64,000 nt of DNA from Heterodera schachtii. Taxonomy: Eukaryota; Nematoda; Chromadorea; Rhabditida; Heteroderidae. Location: assembly GCA_023374025.1 (NCBI GenBank), contig SIJG01000066.1, positions 310,001-374,000 on the forward strand, given 5' to 3'. The notes under the pieces are model-generated. The model was given only the letters and a program-made list of their open reading frames with translations, was not told the DNA's origin and searched no databases. The position numbers and the translations under genes are program-made. This document shows positions 48,418-59,240 of this stretch, piece by piece (the first letter of the stretch is position 1; each line of letters starts with the position of its first letter).

Positions 48418-49340
48418 TTTCTGAAAATGGCATACGCCCGGACCCATCGAGAGCCTAGGCTATTCGAAAAATGCCAGCGCCACACGACAAGTCAACTCTT
48501 CGGTCTTTCCTTGGAGCACTCACATACTACGGCAAATTCATCAAAGAAATGCGCGAAATAAGAAGCCCATTAGATGAATTGCTTAAAAAAGATGTACCGT
48601 GGAATTGGGAAAGTGATCAACAAAAATCCTTCGAAAAAGCTAAAGAAATTATGCTTTCGGATTTATTGATGACGCATTTCGACCCCAAATTGCCGATCAT
48701 TGTGGCCGCTGATGCATCAAAAGGAGGAATTGGTGCCACAATCAGCCATCAATTTCCCGACAAAAGTGAACATGTCATTGAGCACGCATCATGCACTTTC
48801 TCGGCTGCACAACAAAATTACAGCCAAATCGAGAAGGAGGCTTTAGGATTGGTATTTGCGGTACAAAAATTTCACCGCATGCTCTACGGCAGGAAATTCA
48901 CGCTTCTGACCGATCACAAGCCCCTGCTGGCTATCTTCGGATCAACAAAAGGCATACCAATTTATTCAGCCAGCCGACTTCAACGCTGGGCGTTAGTTTT
49001 GTCAAATTACGAATTTGATATTAAATACGTCAACACAAAGGCATTCGGAAATGCCGATGTACTTTCGAGGCTCATCGCTAATTACCCGAGGCCATCGGAA
49101 GACATTCTCATCGCAAACATCTGCAACGACACTGATTGCTGTGTTAATTTTGTTTTTGAGGCCAAAATCGAGCAACTTCCGATCACCGCAAAAATAATAG
49201 CGGAGGAAACAGCAAAAGACGAAATTTTGCAACAAATTAGCGCTTTCACCAAACATGGATGGCCGCAAAAACTGAACGACATTAAATTGTCTCCTTTTCT
49301 TCCAAAAAAGGCACAATTATCCGAAATCGAAGCGGAATCG
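48399..49340 (+). pseudogene. pol: Gypsy pol, part 2: RT thumb, RNase H, start of integrase
   Basis: Homology resumes at VFLGHIISENGIRPDPSRA (48399 on), is cut by an in-frame TAG at 48456-48458, and continues with FLGALTYYGKFIKEM. RNase H keeps its acidic residues: AADASKGGIGA, YSQIEKEALGLVFAV, LLTDHKPLLAIFG and NADVLSRL. It would remove RNA from the hybrid. The linker to integrase (ILQQISAFTKHGWPQ, LSPFLPKKAQLS) is recognisable, then the frame is lost near 49320-49335. About 40-45 residues, including the His pair of the integrase HHCC zinc-binding domain, are missing. The apparent methionine start at 48471 is only the first ATG after the nonsense codon. Confidence 0.9.
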
Positions 49341-49822
49341 ACTCCGAAATCGAACGAGTGGTCAAGCAATGCGAGGAATGCCACTCAGCAGCCAAAAATC
49401 CTACAAAAGCGAATCTCCAGCCATGGAAAGCAGCAAGCGGAGTTTTTGAGCGAATCCACATTGATTTCGCCGGCCCTTGTGCTGACGGCCAAACATACCT
49501 GGTATTGGTCGACGCCTACTCAAAATGGCCAGAAGTATGGCAAATGGAAAGAACATCAAGCCAACTCACCATTTCAATGCTCAAATCATTCGTGCATCGG
49601 CTCGGAATTCCCAAAGAAATTGTCTCCGACAACGGAAGCCAATTTCGATCCGCTGAATTTGCACAATTCTGCAAAGAATTCGACATAAAACACACCTTCA
49701 CGCCGCCGTTCCACCCAATGTCGAATGGGGCCGCTGAACGGTTTGTCGACATTTTCAAAAGGTTCGGCCAAGCGTCGGTGCCAAAATGCGATACGTCGGA
49801 GAGGAGCCCAATTTCTCAATAA
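49335..49822 (+). pseudogene. pol: Gypsy pol, part 3: integrase core
   Basis: The frame resumes with GIDSEIERVVKQCEECHSAA, the remaining Cys pair of the HHCC domain. The rve catalytic core follows: HIDFAGPCADGQTYLVLVDA (first Asp), VSDNGSQFRSAEF (second Asp) and FHPMSNGAAERFVDIFKR (Glu). The DDE triad is therefore intact. The enzyme would insert the DNA copy into the host genome. Homology ends at FKR near 49762; the last 20 residues are antisense of the inverted tail. The frame is listed from 49358 only if GTG is taken as a start; true homology begins upstream. Confidence 0.9.
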
Positions 49823-50015
49823 TTTTTCCCGAAAGCCAAGTGGCTTTATTGTATTTCAAATTCCAAAAATAAATTGGTTCCCCATTTTGGAAAATGACTG
49901 CTTTTGCTCCATGTTTTGTGTTAAATTGATTTTCCTTCTTTTTGGTGTATTGCCCTTGGAATTGTTTGAAATTTTCCAAATTTGTTAGCTGGAGCTTTTG
50001 CACCCAATCATTCAT
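49762..50015 (-). pseudogene. pol: Integrase C-terminal domain, inverted
   Basis: On the minus strand an 86-codon frame contains FNTKHGAKAVIFQNGEPIYF, then KYNKATWLSGKIIEKLG and PTYRI. This has the shape of the integrase C-terminal domain of K02A2.6-like elements: K/H-H-G-A, a (D/E)-P-(I/V)-Y strand, N-K-x-(T)-W, G-x-I and a final Y-x-(I/V). It lies head-to-head with the integrase core on the plus strand, with the junction near 49762. The part between the core and this domain is absent. An inversion with deletion at the junction explains both. Alternative: a second, oppositely oriented copy inserted here. Confidence 0.75.
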
Positions 50016-50361
50016 TTTCTTTTTTGCTTATTTTAACAAAATATATAGCTACTAAATTAATCTTTTTTTGATTAAAACAACTTTTTAAATATTTATTTGA
50101 TAATTTTTTTATAAATATTCTTATTGCTCTGAGTTTTTATTTAAAATCCAAAAAGGTTTTTCTTAATAATAATTTGATTTTGGTAATTAATTTTTTCAGT
50201 ATTTAAATTATTATTTATTTTATTATTTTATTTTATTTATTTTTTGTTTATAAAGTTTTAGACTAATCAAAAAAATTAATTATAATAGAATGCTTTTGCA
50301 AATTGCCCAAATCTTTTTTAGCAATTTTACACAGTTTCGTTTTATTTTTGAAGTTTTCTGA
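50016..50361. other. AT-rich spacer right of the gypsy relic
   Basis: T-rich, no gene, no LTR-like block that I can pair with sequence left of 47.3 kb. Confidence 0.45.
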
Positions 50362-50369
50362 GTTATAAT

Positions 50370-50978
50370 TAGGGCTGTGACTTTTAGTGACCAAAAATCT
50401 CGAAATAGTTAACTAAAATAGTGAGCAAAAATGCCAAAATAGTGACAAAAAGTCGAAATAGTGACGAATAGCGACATAATTTTTAGACAAAATTGAGCAA
50501 AAATAATTTTTATTCACTGATGCAGTTGCAAATTAGTTACATTTCCTTTCTAAAATTTTCTCAGCAAAAATTGACATTTTTTAAACCAAAAATTTTGCCA
50601 AGAAAAAAAATTTGGGGGAAATTTTTGAAAATTTTCCAATTCTTAGTGGTATTTTTTGAAAAATTTTTTAGGTCTATTCTTAGGGGTGCCTTTTTTGAAA
50701 AAAATTTTAGGTCTATTCTTAGGGGTGTATTTTTCGTTTTTATTGCATTTTTGTTAAGGAATTTTCTAAAAAATGCCAAAAAAGTGAAAAAATAGTGACA
50801 AAACGCCAAAATAGTGACTTTTAACTATTTAGTGACGAAACGCCAAAATAGTGATTTCTAGTGACCAATAGTTACATCAGAATCGAAAAATTTCAACGCA
50901 GAAATGCGTTTTTTGAGCTCCATTCTTCAAAACAATTGAGCAAAAAAAAAATAGTTAAAACCTAAAAGTCACAGCCTA
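50370..50978. mobile_element. hAT MITE, 609 bp
   Basis: Inverted ends TAGGGCTGTGACTTTTAG and, in reverse complement, TAGG-CTGTGACTTTTAG (one base missing). A perfect 8-bp duplication GTTATAAT occupies 50362-50369 and 50979-50986. The interior is made of degenerate AAAATAGTGAC and CGCCAAAATAGTGA units at both ends and GGTCTATTCTTAGGGGTG twice in the middle. No transposase. The 100- and 82-codon frames inside are repeat translations. Confidence 0.88.
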
Positions 50979-50989
50979 GTTATAATTAT

Positions 50990-51596
50990 TAGGGATTCTT
51001 TTTTTAGGCAAATGCCTAAAATTTCTGCGCACTTAATACGCTTAGATAAGCACGAAAAAAAGCATTTTCCGCTTGGTTTGGGGTGTCTACGATGACTTTT
51101 ATAATGCCTAACTTTGCCTATTTTGGACTTTTTGTGCTTAATGCCTAAATGCCTATTTTTATGCCTATTTCGCCATTTTTGGCGCCTTTTTCAGGATTTT
51201 GAGAAAAATCCTTAACAAAAATGCAATAAAAATGAAAAATATACCCCTAAGAAACGAACCGAAAAATTTCAGAAAATACACCCCCTAAGATTCAAAAAAA
51301 AAATTCGCAAATATTAATCCCCAAAATATAATTATTTTTTCTTAGTAAAAATTTTTGATTTAAAAATTGTCTTTATTCGAAAAAACTTTAAAACAATTGA
51401 AATATAAGCAAAATTAAGTGTATTAATTAAGTTTTTATGTGATTTGCATCCTAAAAAGTGTTAAACAAAATTTTATTAGCCTATTTTAGTGCCTATTTGA
51501 GGGTTTTTGTGCCTATTTGGTGCCTATTTTGCGATTTTTTTCTGCCTTTTTAGGTGCCTATTTCGCGATTTTTTGTGCCTAAAAAAAGAATCCCTA
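50990..51596. mobile_element. hAT MITE, 607 bp, inserted beside the previous one
   Basis: Inverted ends TAGGGATTCTTTTTTTAGGC and GCCTAAAAAAAGAATCCCTA are exact. A perfect 8-bp duplication ATAATTAT stands at 50982-50989 and 51597-51604. Its left duplication overlaps the right duplication of the element at 50370-50978, so the two are separated by only 11 bp. Interior TGCCTATTT and GCCTTTTT units and ACCCCTAAGAAAC relate it to 17378-17960. No transposase. Confidence 0.88.
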
Positions 51597-51604
51597 ATAA
51601 TTAT

Positions 51605-54600
51605 TATTTTAAATCAGTTGTAATTTGGGTTTATCCTCAATGATTTGTAAAAGAATCTTTTAGTATTTATCACTATATTGGTTTAATTTGATAGTTAATT
51701 CATTTATAAATGGTTTTATTTTTATAAGATGTATAAGACAATTCATTTTTCTATATATTTATGTAAAAATTATTTGTTTTCCAAATTATCTTTTTGTAAA
51801 TTTCATTTCTTAATTTAAAATAGAATTTTGTAACATTTGTTACTCATTTCATTTTAATGTAATTTTTTTATGCTTGCACTTCTTAAATAATTTTAATAAT
51901 TTTTGGTAAAAATGGAAAATCAAATTTTTAAAAATATTTTAAAAATTATAAATTATTTTTTATATTTCATGTCGAATTCCTTTGTTGTGAAATTGAACTC
52001 GTAGGTTGTTTGTTTGTGAATTACAGATTTCATTACCAAAAAATAAATAAATTTTCTTTAGTAAAATATTTTATGCATTAAAATTTACTTATTTAAGAAT
52101 TTTATTTTTTGATTCACAATTTTAATCTATTGAGATCTATTAGAATTATAAAATTTTAAGGTTAAATTATATTTTATGCAAATTAAATTGTTTTAATGAT
52201 TTCTTTGAAGTTTTTTGATATTTTTCAAGTTTGCAAAAAAACGTTACAAATTATGCGCCAACCCATTAATTGAAAAGTTTGTCTTGAACTTATGTAAAAT
52301 ATTTTGTTGAAATGAAAATCAAATATCATTTTTTCCAACCACCATTAAATATTTTTATACTGATCATTTTTTCATAAACCTTTGTTAAAGTTATTTCCTT
52401 TTCGATAATTTCTATATTTTTTATTTATTCATTTAGTAAATTTTTCATTAAATTGTTTGTTTTGTTTATAAATTTATTAATATCAAAAAGATAAAAATAG
52501 TTTTTAAATCATAAAATTATAGGAATAAAAATTGAGCAAAATTACATTTCCTCGGTGTTGGAAGTTCACATTAAAAATTATCATTAAAAAAGCAAAAAAT
52601 ATGAATATTAACAAAATCTTGAACAATTATTTCAAAATGATTATGATTGTTCCGTTAATTTTGTTTGAGATGAGCGAATTATCATTTCACCGCTTAATTT
52701 GATTAATTTGAATTTTTTATGACCAAAATTATTTTCCATGGAAAAATTTTTTAAACTAAATTATATTTTTTATTTTCTTAAGTGATCTTAATAACTTTCG
52801 CTAGCTCTTAGAAATCACATTAGCGCCTTCCAAATTTCAAAACATCGCTAAAAATTTATGGTCAAAAGTATTTGAAAATCTGGTTCCTTGAATTCTTTCG
52901 GCCATAACGTTAATGATCTGATAAGAATAGGGGAGGAGGTTGAGAGAAAATATTCTTTGACTATTATGAGCCCATTAAAAGAATTTCGGCACGAATATTT
53001 ATTTATATATAGAAATGATTATTTTTAATTATTTATTTTTAATATATTATAAAATCTACTGCGACAGAAAATATTTAAAAAAATAGTGAAAATTTTATTT
53101 TATTATTTTTATATAATATTTTTTCTTCAATTTCCTCGACTGTGCCGAATCTTTTTTACGTTTCTTCCACAGGCCAATTATTTATAAAAATAAAAGATTT
53201 CAATACCATTTAATGATTTTATTAATTACTTTTGAGTTTTAAATGTTTTTAAATAAATAATTAATATTTTTATATAGACAATTGCCAAATATAAATATTA
53301 TTTGATAAAAAATAGATATAGCTAAAAATAGATTTTTTCTCAAAGTTTTTTTGGTTTAGTAATTAATATATTTAATATATATTTTTGCTTTAAAATATTC
53401 ATTTGTTTTTTATTCTTTTTTCATTTCAATTTGGATTCCCCGTATTGTTAAACTCGCAGTGTGATCCTGTACAGTGAAAACATTCTACATTAATTAAAAT
53501 ATCGGAAATAACTTGTAATTTTCAACCTTGTTTAGTGGGTCTTCGTGCGCAGATTAATATAATTTATTACAATATAATAAAAAAATGTTTATGTTTAAAT
53601 TTTAACATAATATTTATTTTTAAAAATGCTTAATTTAAAAAGATTAGATTAATTTATAGGGTTTTAATATTATTAATTTCGAAAGTTTTTCATTTTCGTT
53701 GTAATTTTTAAAATATTAAAAAATAATAAATGATTAATTTTGTTTCTATTTTTCTTTGCACTTTCGCGATGACTACAAATGTTATCTGCATAAATCCTTT
53801 AACTCTTTATTCTTTATAATTTCATTAATATAAGAATTTTATTTTATTAATATGAAAGAAGGCTCAATTTCAAAGACGTCATTGCCATTCAAGGACGAAT
53901 GAAAACCCTGCCTTAAATTTTAAAACAGCTTTGTACTATATATTATGTTTTTCATAATTCCGAAAAAAAAAAAAAACAGATTTTGGCAAACACTTAATAT
54001 ATATATTATCAATAAAAAGCATTAACAATATGTTCATATTGTTTTTTTCTTTAGTTGAATCTCGAAATTATAAACTTTCCAAATTTTCGAAATCTTATTA
54101 GGGTTTTATTTTATTGTTATTTTGTAGTACGATTACTTATTATTAAATAGCTTATTAAAAAGCTCAAAGTTTCTCTTACGAAAATTCAATAAACAATTTT
54201 TAAAAATCCGTAAATAGTTAAAGTCCACGGTCTTAAAAAAATCATTCGCCACCCTATAAAATAATAAATAAGTTTAAGAAAGAATCAAAAGGTATTCAAT
54301 ATAGCTAATTAAATTATTAAATAAAAAAATGTTTTTGTATACATTAAATTTTATGCCTATTCTCATACCCGTGCAAATTTATCATTATTTGTTATTTTAT
54401 TTACTATGATATTTATTATTAATATTAATTTAGTTTATTATGGTTTAAATCCATAAATTTTTAATTCGAATTATTTTCTTTTCTATTTTTAAATTTGTTC
54501 ATATAATTTTATTAATCTTGAGCAGTTGCATATTAGTCATATACTTAATTGGAATTCACTTTTTTACTCTTTAATGCTTTGCATTTTTGTAATTGTTAAC

Positions 54601-55639
54601 CTGTTTATTGTTGATTTTTTGTGAGTATAGATTTAATTTTGAATTATTTTCGACTATATTATTTTTTCTTAAGCAAGTTCAAAAAATGGGATTATTTTTT
54701 TAATTTAAAATTTTAATTGTTTTAATAGAGTTTCATTAAACCCTACTTTCTATTATTTGTGATCTTTAATTTATTTTTAAAATTAAAAAATTTAATTGCT
54801 AATGCGATTATAATATGCGATTCGCTTTATTTTTAAGTAAATTTTGAATTAGAATTTTGAGCTGACAATTTTTAATAGTTATGGTTTTAATATTATTTGT
54901 TCAAATTTGGATATAAATAAAATAAATTTTATTTTGTTTTAAATTTTTAATTTAATTATTAAATGATACATATGAATTTAGATTTATTTATTTTTATTAT
55001 ATTTTTGCATGTATTTTTTTAATAATAAAAATTATTAGATTCTTTTGTTTTTTTATTCTGCAACTTTATTTTCTCGTTTTAATTTGAAAATTTTGACCAA
55101 TTATGACATAGAATTAAATTATTAATTTATTATTTAATTTTACTCATTTTAAATGTTTGTCAATTGTTGAGCTTGAAAATTATTTTAATAAAACTCATGT
55201 TTCGAGACATTACATTCCAATAATCATAACAAAGCGCATATAAAAAAGGGAATGAATTTGAAGTTTTTTTTTAGTAAATTTTTGTTTAATTCGAATATAA
55301 AAGAATTTTTTTTTGTTAATTTTTTGAATGAATTTTTTAGGACTGAATAAATAACTCATCATCGCTTATATCCCCACACCCATAATGCTATGCCATAGAT
55401 AGTTGAATTTTGTTCTTTTTGGAATATATTTTAATTAAAAACTTTATTTAAATAATTTTGTCATTTTTTAAAAATCAAAAATAATATCTTATTATTTATT
55501 GGTTAATTTTTTTAGCTTGATTTAACATTTTATTTTTTTCTTTTTTATTCTCATGGCGAAAAAAGCGACTTGCGTTCAATGGTTTAGCGGTTATGAATGG
55601 TTGAAACTATAATTTTTTAATTTAATTAATTATCAATAA
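51605..55639. other. Gene-free T-rich block
   Basis: Long T-rich stretch. Slightly GC-richer patches at 52790-52990 (TTCTTTCGGCCATAACGTTA, GGGGAGGAGGTTGAGAG) and 53435-53560. The first copy of a diverged repeat is at 54340-54672. At 55548 TTCTC is followed by ATG (55553) and a 19-codon frame MAKKATCVQWFSGYEWLKL before TAA; I note it but do not call it a gene. Confidence 0.45.
54340..54672 (+). repeat. Diverged dispersed repeat, copy 1 (partner 60008-60385)
   Basis: Shared strings include TTTTATGCCTATTCTCA, CCGTGCAAATTT, TTTATTTACTATGA, TTTAATTCGAATT and TAGATTTAATTTTGAATTAT, in the same order and orientation as at 60008-60385. Confidence 0.7.
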
Positions 55640-57432
55640 ATGTATTTTATAATCTATTTTTAACATATTCATTTTTTTGTATTTATTACTTTTTTGTCAA
55701 TACATCATAATCATTATTTTAAAAGAAGAAAATATTATATTATCTAATTTTCTCATCGATATTTTATGTGTGAAAATAACGAAAAGAAACCTATAAAATA
55801 TTTTTATTCTTTTCACATTTCAAGAAATTCATTAAGATTTTTGTTTTTGTTTCATAATCATTGATTTAATTTCTTTTTTGTGTTTTAAAGCTAAAAATTA
55901 TTTTTATTTTTTAGATTTTTTATATATTTTTTAAACATTACATATATTTTCATTATAAATTATAGTAGTAATAAATTGGGTTATGTAAGCAACGTGTTTT
56001 TTTATATTTAACACATAATTTAATTTCTTCTCCTTAGTTTTAAATCATGTCCAGTTCACAACCAACTTATCAGTTTTGGTTTCCTCAATTTTTGTATTAA
56101 TATTTTATTTATTTTTACTTAATAAATAATTTAATCTATTTTAATTATTATTTTTGATTTTGCACATATTAATTTTTTATGATTTTTAAATAGTGTTCAT
56201 TATGAACCAAGCGATTATTAAAATTTTTTGATAAATTGTCCTTATAATTATTATTTTCTGTGTTATTATTACAATTTTAAAATACTTTAAATGTTTATTA
56301 TTACAGTTGAATTTTTATTTAAAATCTTGATAGCTTTTATCCTTCGCGTTTTTTATCCGTACGATCATATTATTTCGGCGAGGAATGTTTATTATCTTTG
56401 TTTTTTGTACTTTTATGTACAATCATCCGTTTAATGTTGAAAAATTTATTTACATATTTTCATATTTTGCTTAATTAATCTAATGTCATTTTGCAAAATC
56501 TATTGAGTATGCGTTTTTTTTATTATAGATTAAAAATAATTTTTATTAATTATTAACTTAATATTATTTATACGATTTTTTCAGGTATATTAAAAATATT
56601 TACATTATAATAAAATAAAATTTTCAGTAAAATTCTGCAATCTTTCACTTTTCTAAGTTATGATATTTTTAATTTATAATAATATTTTTTACTTAATTAT
56701 TGTTATTATATATTGTTAATTTAGGTTTGGAACAATTAATACAATTTTATTTCTAGTTTTCATATAAATAAATCGAGTTTCATTTATTAAATGATAATGA
56801 TTTTTTTATAATTATACTATCAACGTACTTTCTTAATTCGATTATATATTTTGACATTTAAAATGAAAAAATTTTAAATTGACTAATTATTATTTAATTT
56901 TTTTTCTTAATTAACTGGTTTAATAAAAGATAACTTTAAATGAGGAAATATTTTTTTTTTAATCTTAAATAATTATCATCAGGTTTATTTTTATTTTCTC
57001 TTTTATTTAAAGTGAAATGTAAAATTCCAGTTTTCGGCACATTTTTGTTATAATATAATTCTTAGTGATCTCTTCAAATTTCCCTAGAAAAATTTTTTCG
57101 TTTTCCGGGATTATGTTATTTTTTGGGAGGGGGGGGTGTATAAGGATAATACCCAAACTCATAAATTTCGTACTTTGTCATTTTTTGCGTTTATCCATGA
57201 TTTTAAGTGTTGGTACACACCGTTAATAGATGATTAAAGATTTGAAAAAAAATTTTGGGCTCTGCCCTTTAGAAAATGTTTAGCAATTAGGACAAATCTT
57301 TTTGTTTTTATTATGTAAAGGAGGCTTGTGGATCCCAGTAAATTCATGCAAATGTAATATAAATAACATCAAATTATATAACTTTCAATTGATAATAAGT
57401 GTATAATGATAAAACAATACTTTATTTTTTTT
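55640..57432 (+). repeat. Tandem duplication, copy 1 (1793 bp)
   Basis: Repeats as 57433-59226 with, as far as I can compare line by line, one substitution (C at about 56163, G at about 57957) and one extra T in the run after GCAACGTG. The unit starts with ATGTATTTTATAAT. It contains no gene. It includes a G-run (GGGAGGGGGGGGTG) and the island TCCGTACGATCATATTATTT. Part of it (about 56940-57020) resembles 60845-60925. Confidence 0.95.
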
Positions 57433-59226
57433 ATGTATTTTATAATCTATTTTTAACATATTCATTTTTTTGTATTTATTACTTTTTTGTCAATACATCA
57501 TAATCATTATTTTAAAAGAAGAAAATATTATATTATCTAATTTTCTCATCGATATTTTATGTGTGAAAATAACGAAAAGAAACCTATAAAATATTTTTAT
57601 TCTTTTCACATTTCAAGAAATTCATTAAGATTTTTGTTTTTGTTTCATAATCATTGATTTAATTTCTTTTTTGTGTTTTAAAGCTAAAAATTATTTTTAT
57701 TTTTTAGATTTTTTATATATTTTTTAAACATTACATATATTTTCATTATAAATTATAGTAGTAATAAATTGGGTTATGTAAGCAACGTGTTTTTTTTATA
57801 TTTAACACATAATTTAATTTCTTCTCCTTAGTTTTAAATCATGTCCAGTTCACAACCAACTTATCAGTTTTGGTTTCCTCAATTTTTGTATTAATATTTT
57901 ATTTATTTTTACTTAATAAATAATTTAATCTATTTTAATTATTATTTTTGATTTTGGACATATTAATTTTTTATGATTTTTAAATAGTGTTCATTATGAA
58001 CCAAGCGATTATTAAAATTTTTTGATAAATTGTCCTTATAATTATTATTTTCTGTGTTATTATTACAATTTTAAAATACTTTAAATGTTTATTATTACAG
58101 TTGAATTTTTATTTAAAATCTTGATAGCTTTTATCCTTCGCGTTTTTTATCCGTACGATCATATTATTTCGGCGAGGAATGTTTATTATCTTTGTTTTTT
58201 GTACTTTTATGTACAATCATCCGTTTAATGTTGAAAAATTTATTTACATATTTTCATATTTTGCTTAATTAATCTAATGTCATTTTGCAAAATCTATTGA
58301 GTATGCGTTTTTTTTATTATAGATTAAAAATAATTTTTATTAATTATTAACTTAATATTATTTATACGATTTTTTCAGGTATATTAAAAATATTTACATT
58401 ATAATAAAATAAAATTTTCAGTAAAATTCTGCAATCTTTCACTTTTCTAAGTTATGATATTTTTAATTTATAATAATATTTTTTACTTAATTATTGTTAT
58501 TATATATTGTTAATTTAGGTTTGGAACAATTAATACAATTTTATTTCTAGTTTTCATATAAATAAATCGAGTTTCATTTATTAAATGATAATGATTTTTT
58601 TATAATTATACTATCAACGTACTTTCTTAATTCGATTATATATTTTGACATTTAAAATGAAAAAATTTTAAATTGACTAATTATTATTTAATTTTTTTTC
58701 TTAATTAACTGGTTTAATAAAAGATAACTTTAAATGAGGAAATATTTTTTTTTTAATCTTAAATAATTATCATCAGGTTTATTTTTATTTTCTCTTTTAT
58801 TTAAAGTGAAATGTAAAATTCCAGTTTTCGGCACATTTTTGTTATAATATAATTCTTAGTGATCTCTTCAAATTTCCCTAGAAAAATTTTTTCGTTTTCC
58901 GGGATTATGTTATTTTTTGGGAGGGGGGGGTGTATAAGGATAATACCCAAACTCATAAATTTCGTACTTTGTCATTTTTTGCGTTTATCCATGATTTTAA
59001 GTGTTGGTACACACCGTTAATAGATGATTAAAGATTTGAAAAAAAATTTTGGGCTCTGCCCTTTAGAAAATGTTTAGCAATTAGGACAAATCTTTTTGTT
59101 TTTATTATGTAAAGGAGGCTTGTGGATCCCAGTAAATTCATGCAAATGTAATATAAATAACATCAAATTATATAACTTTCAATTGATAATAAGTGTATAA
59201 TGATAAAACAATACTTTATTTTTTTT
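57433..59226 (+). repeat. Tandem duplication, copy 2 (1794 bp)
   Basis: Second copy of 55640-57432. The same 14 bases ATGTATTTTATAAT occur at the start of copy 1, at the junction, and once more at 59227-59240 directly after copy 2, marking the duplication boundaries. Confidence 0.95.
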
Positions 59227-59240
59227 ATGTATTTTATAAT

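Larger units (their letters stand above)
47335..50015 (+). mobile_element. Broken Ty3/gypsy retrotransposon (K02A2.6-like), no LTRs seen
   Basis: Reading from left to right the segment carries retropepsin, reverse transcriptase, RNase H and integrase in gypsy order. The frame RVCIDFSIGLNDALELH with YLDD resembles the Caenorhabditis K02A2.6-like lineage. No gag frame is seen, and I found no LTR pair, primer site or target duplication. Frames change at two internal deletions and the integrase tail lies on the opposite strand (49762-50015). GC content is visibly far higher than on either side, which argues that the copy arrived more recently than the surrounding repeats. It cannot move by itself. 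Confidence 0.92.

Noticed and set aside
49002..49819. Minus-strand frames of 77-104 codons under the gypsy relic
   Set aside because: Antisense shadows of RNase H and integrase; only the frame at 49762-50015 has homology of its own.
50493..50809. 100- and 82-codon frames on opposite strands
   Set aside because: Both lie inside a hAT MITE and are rich in F and K from its degenerate repeats.
55574..55612. A-box-like TGGTTTAGCGG suggesting a tRNA
   Set aside because: No B box and no cloverleaf.
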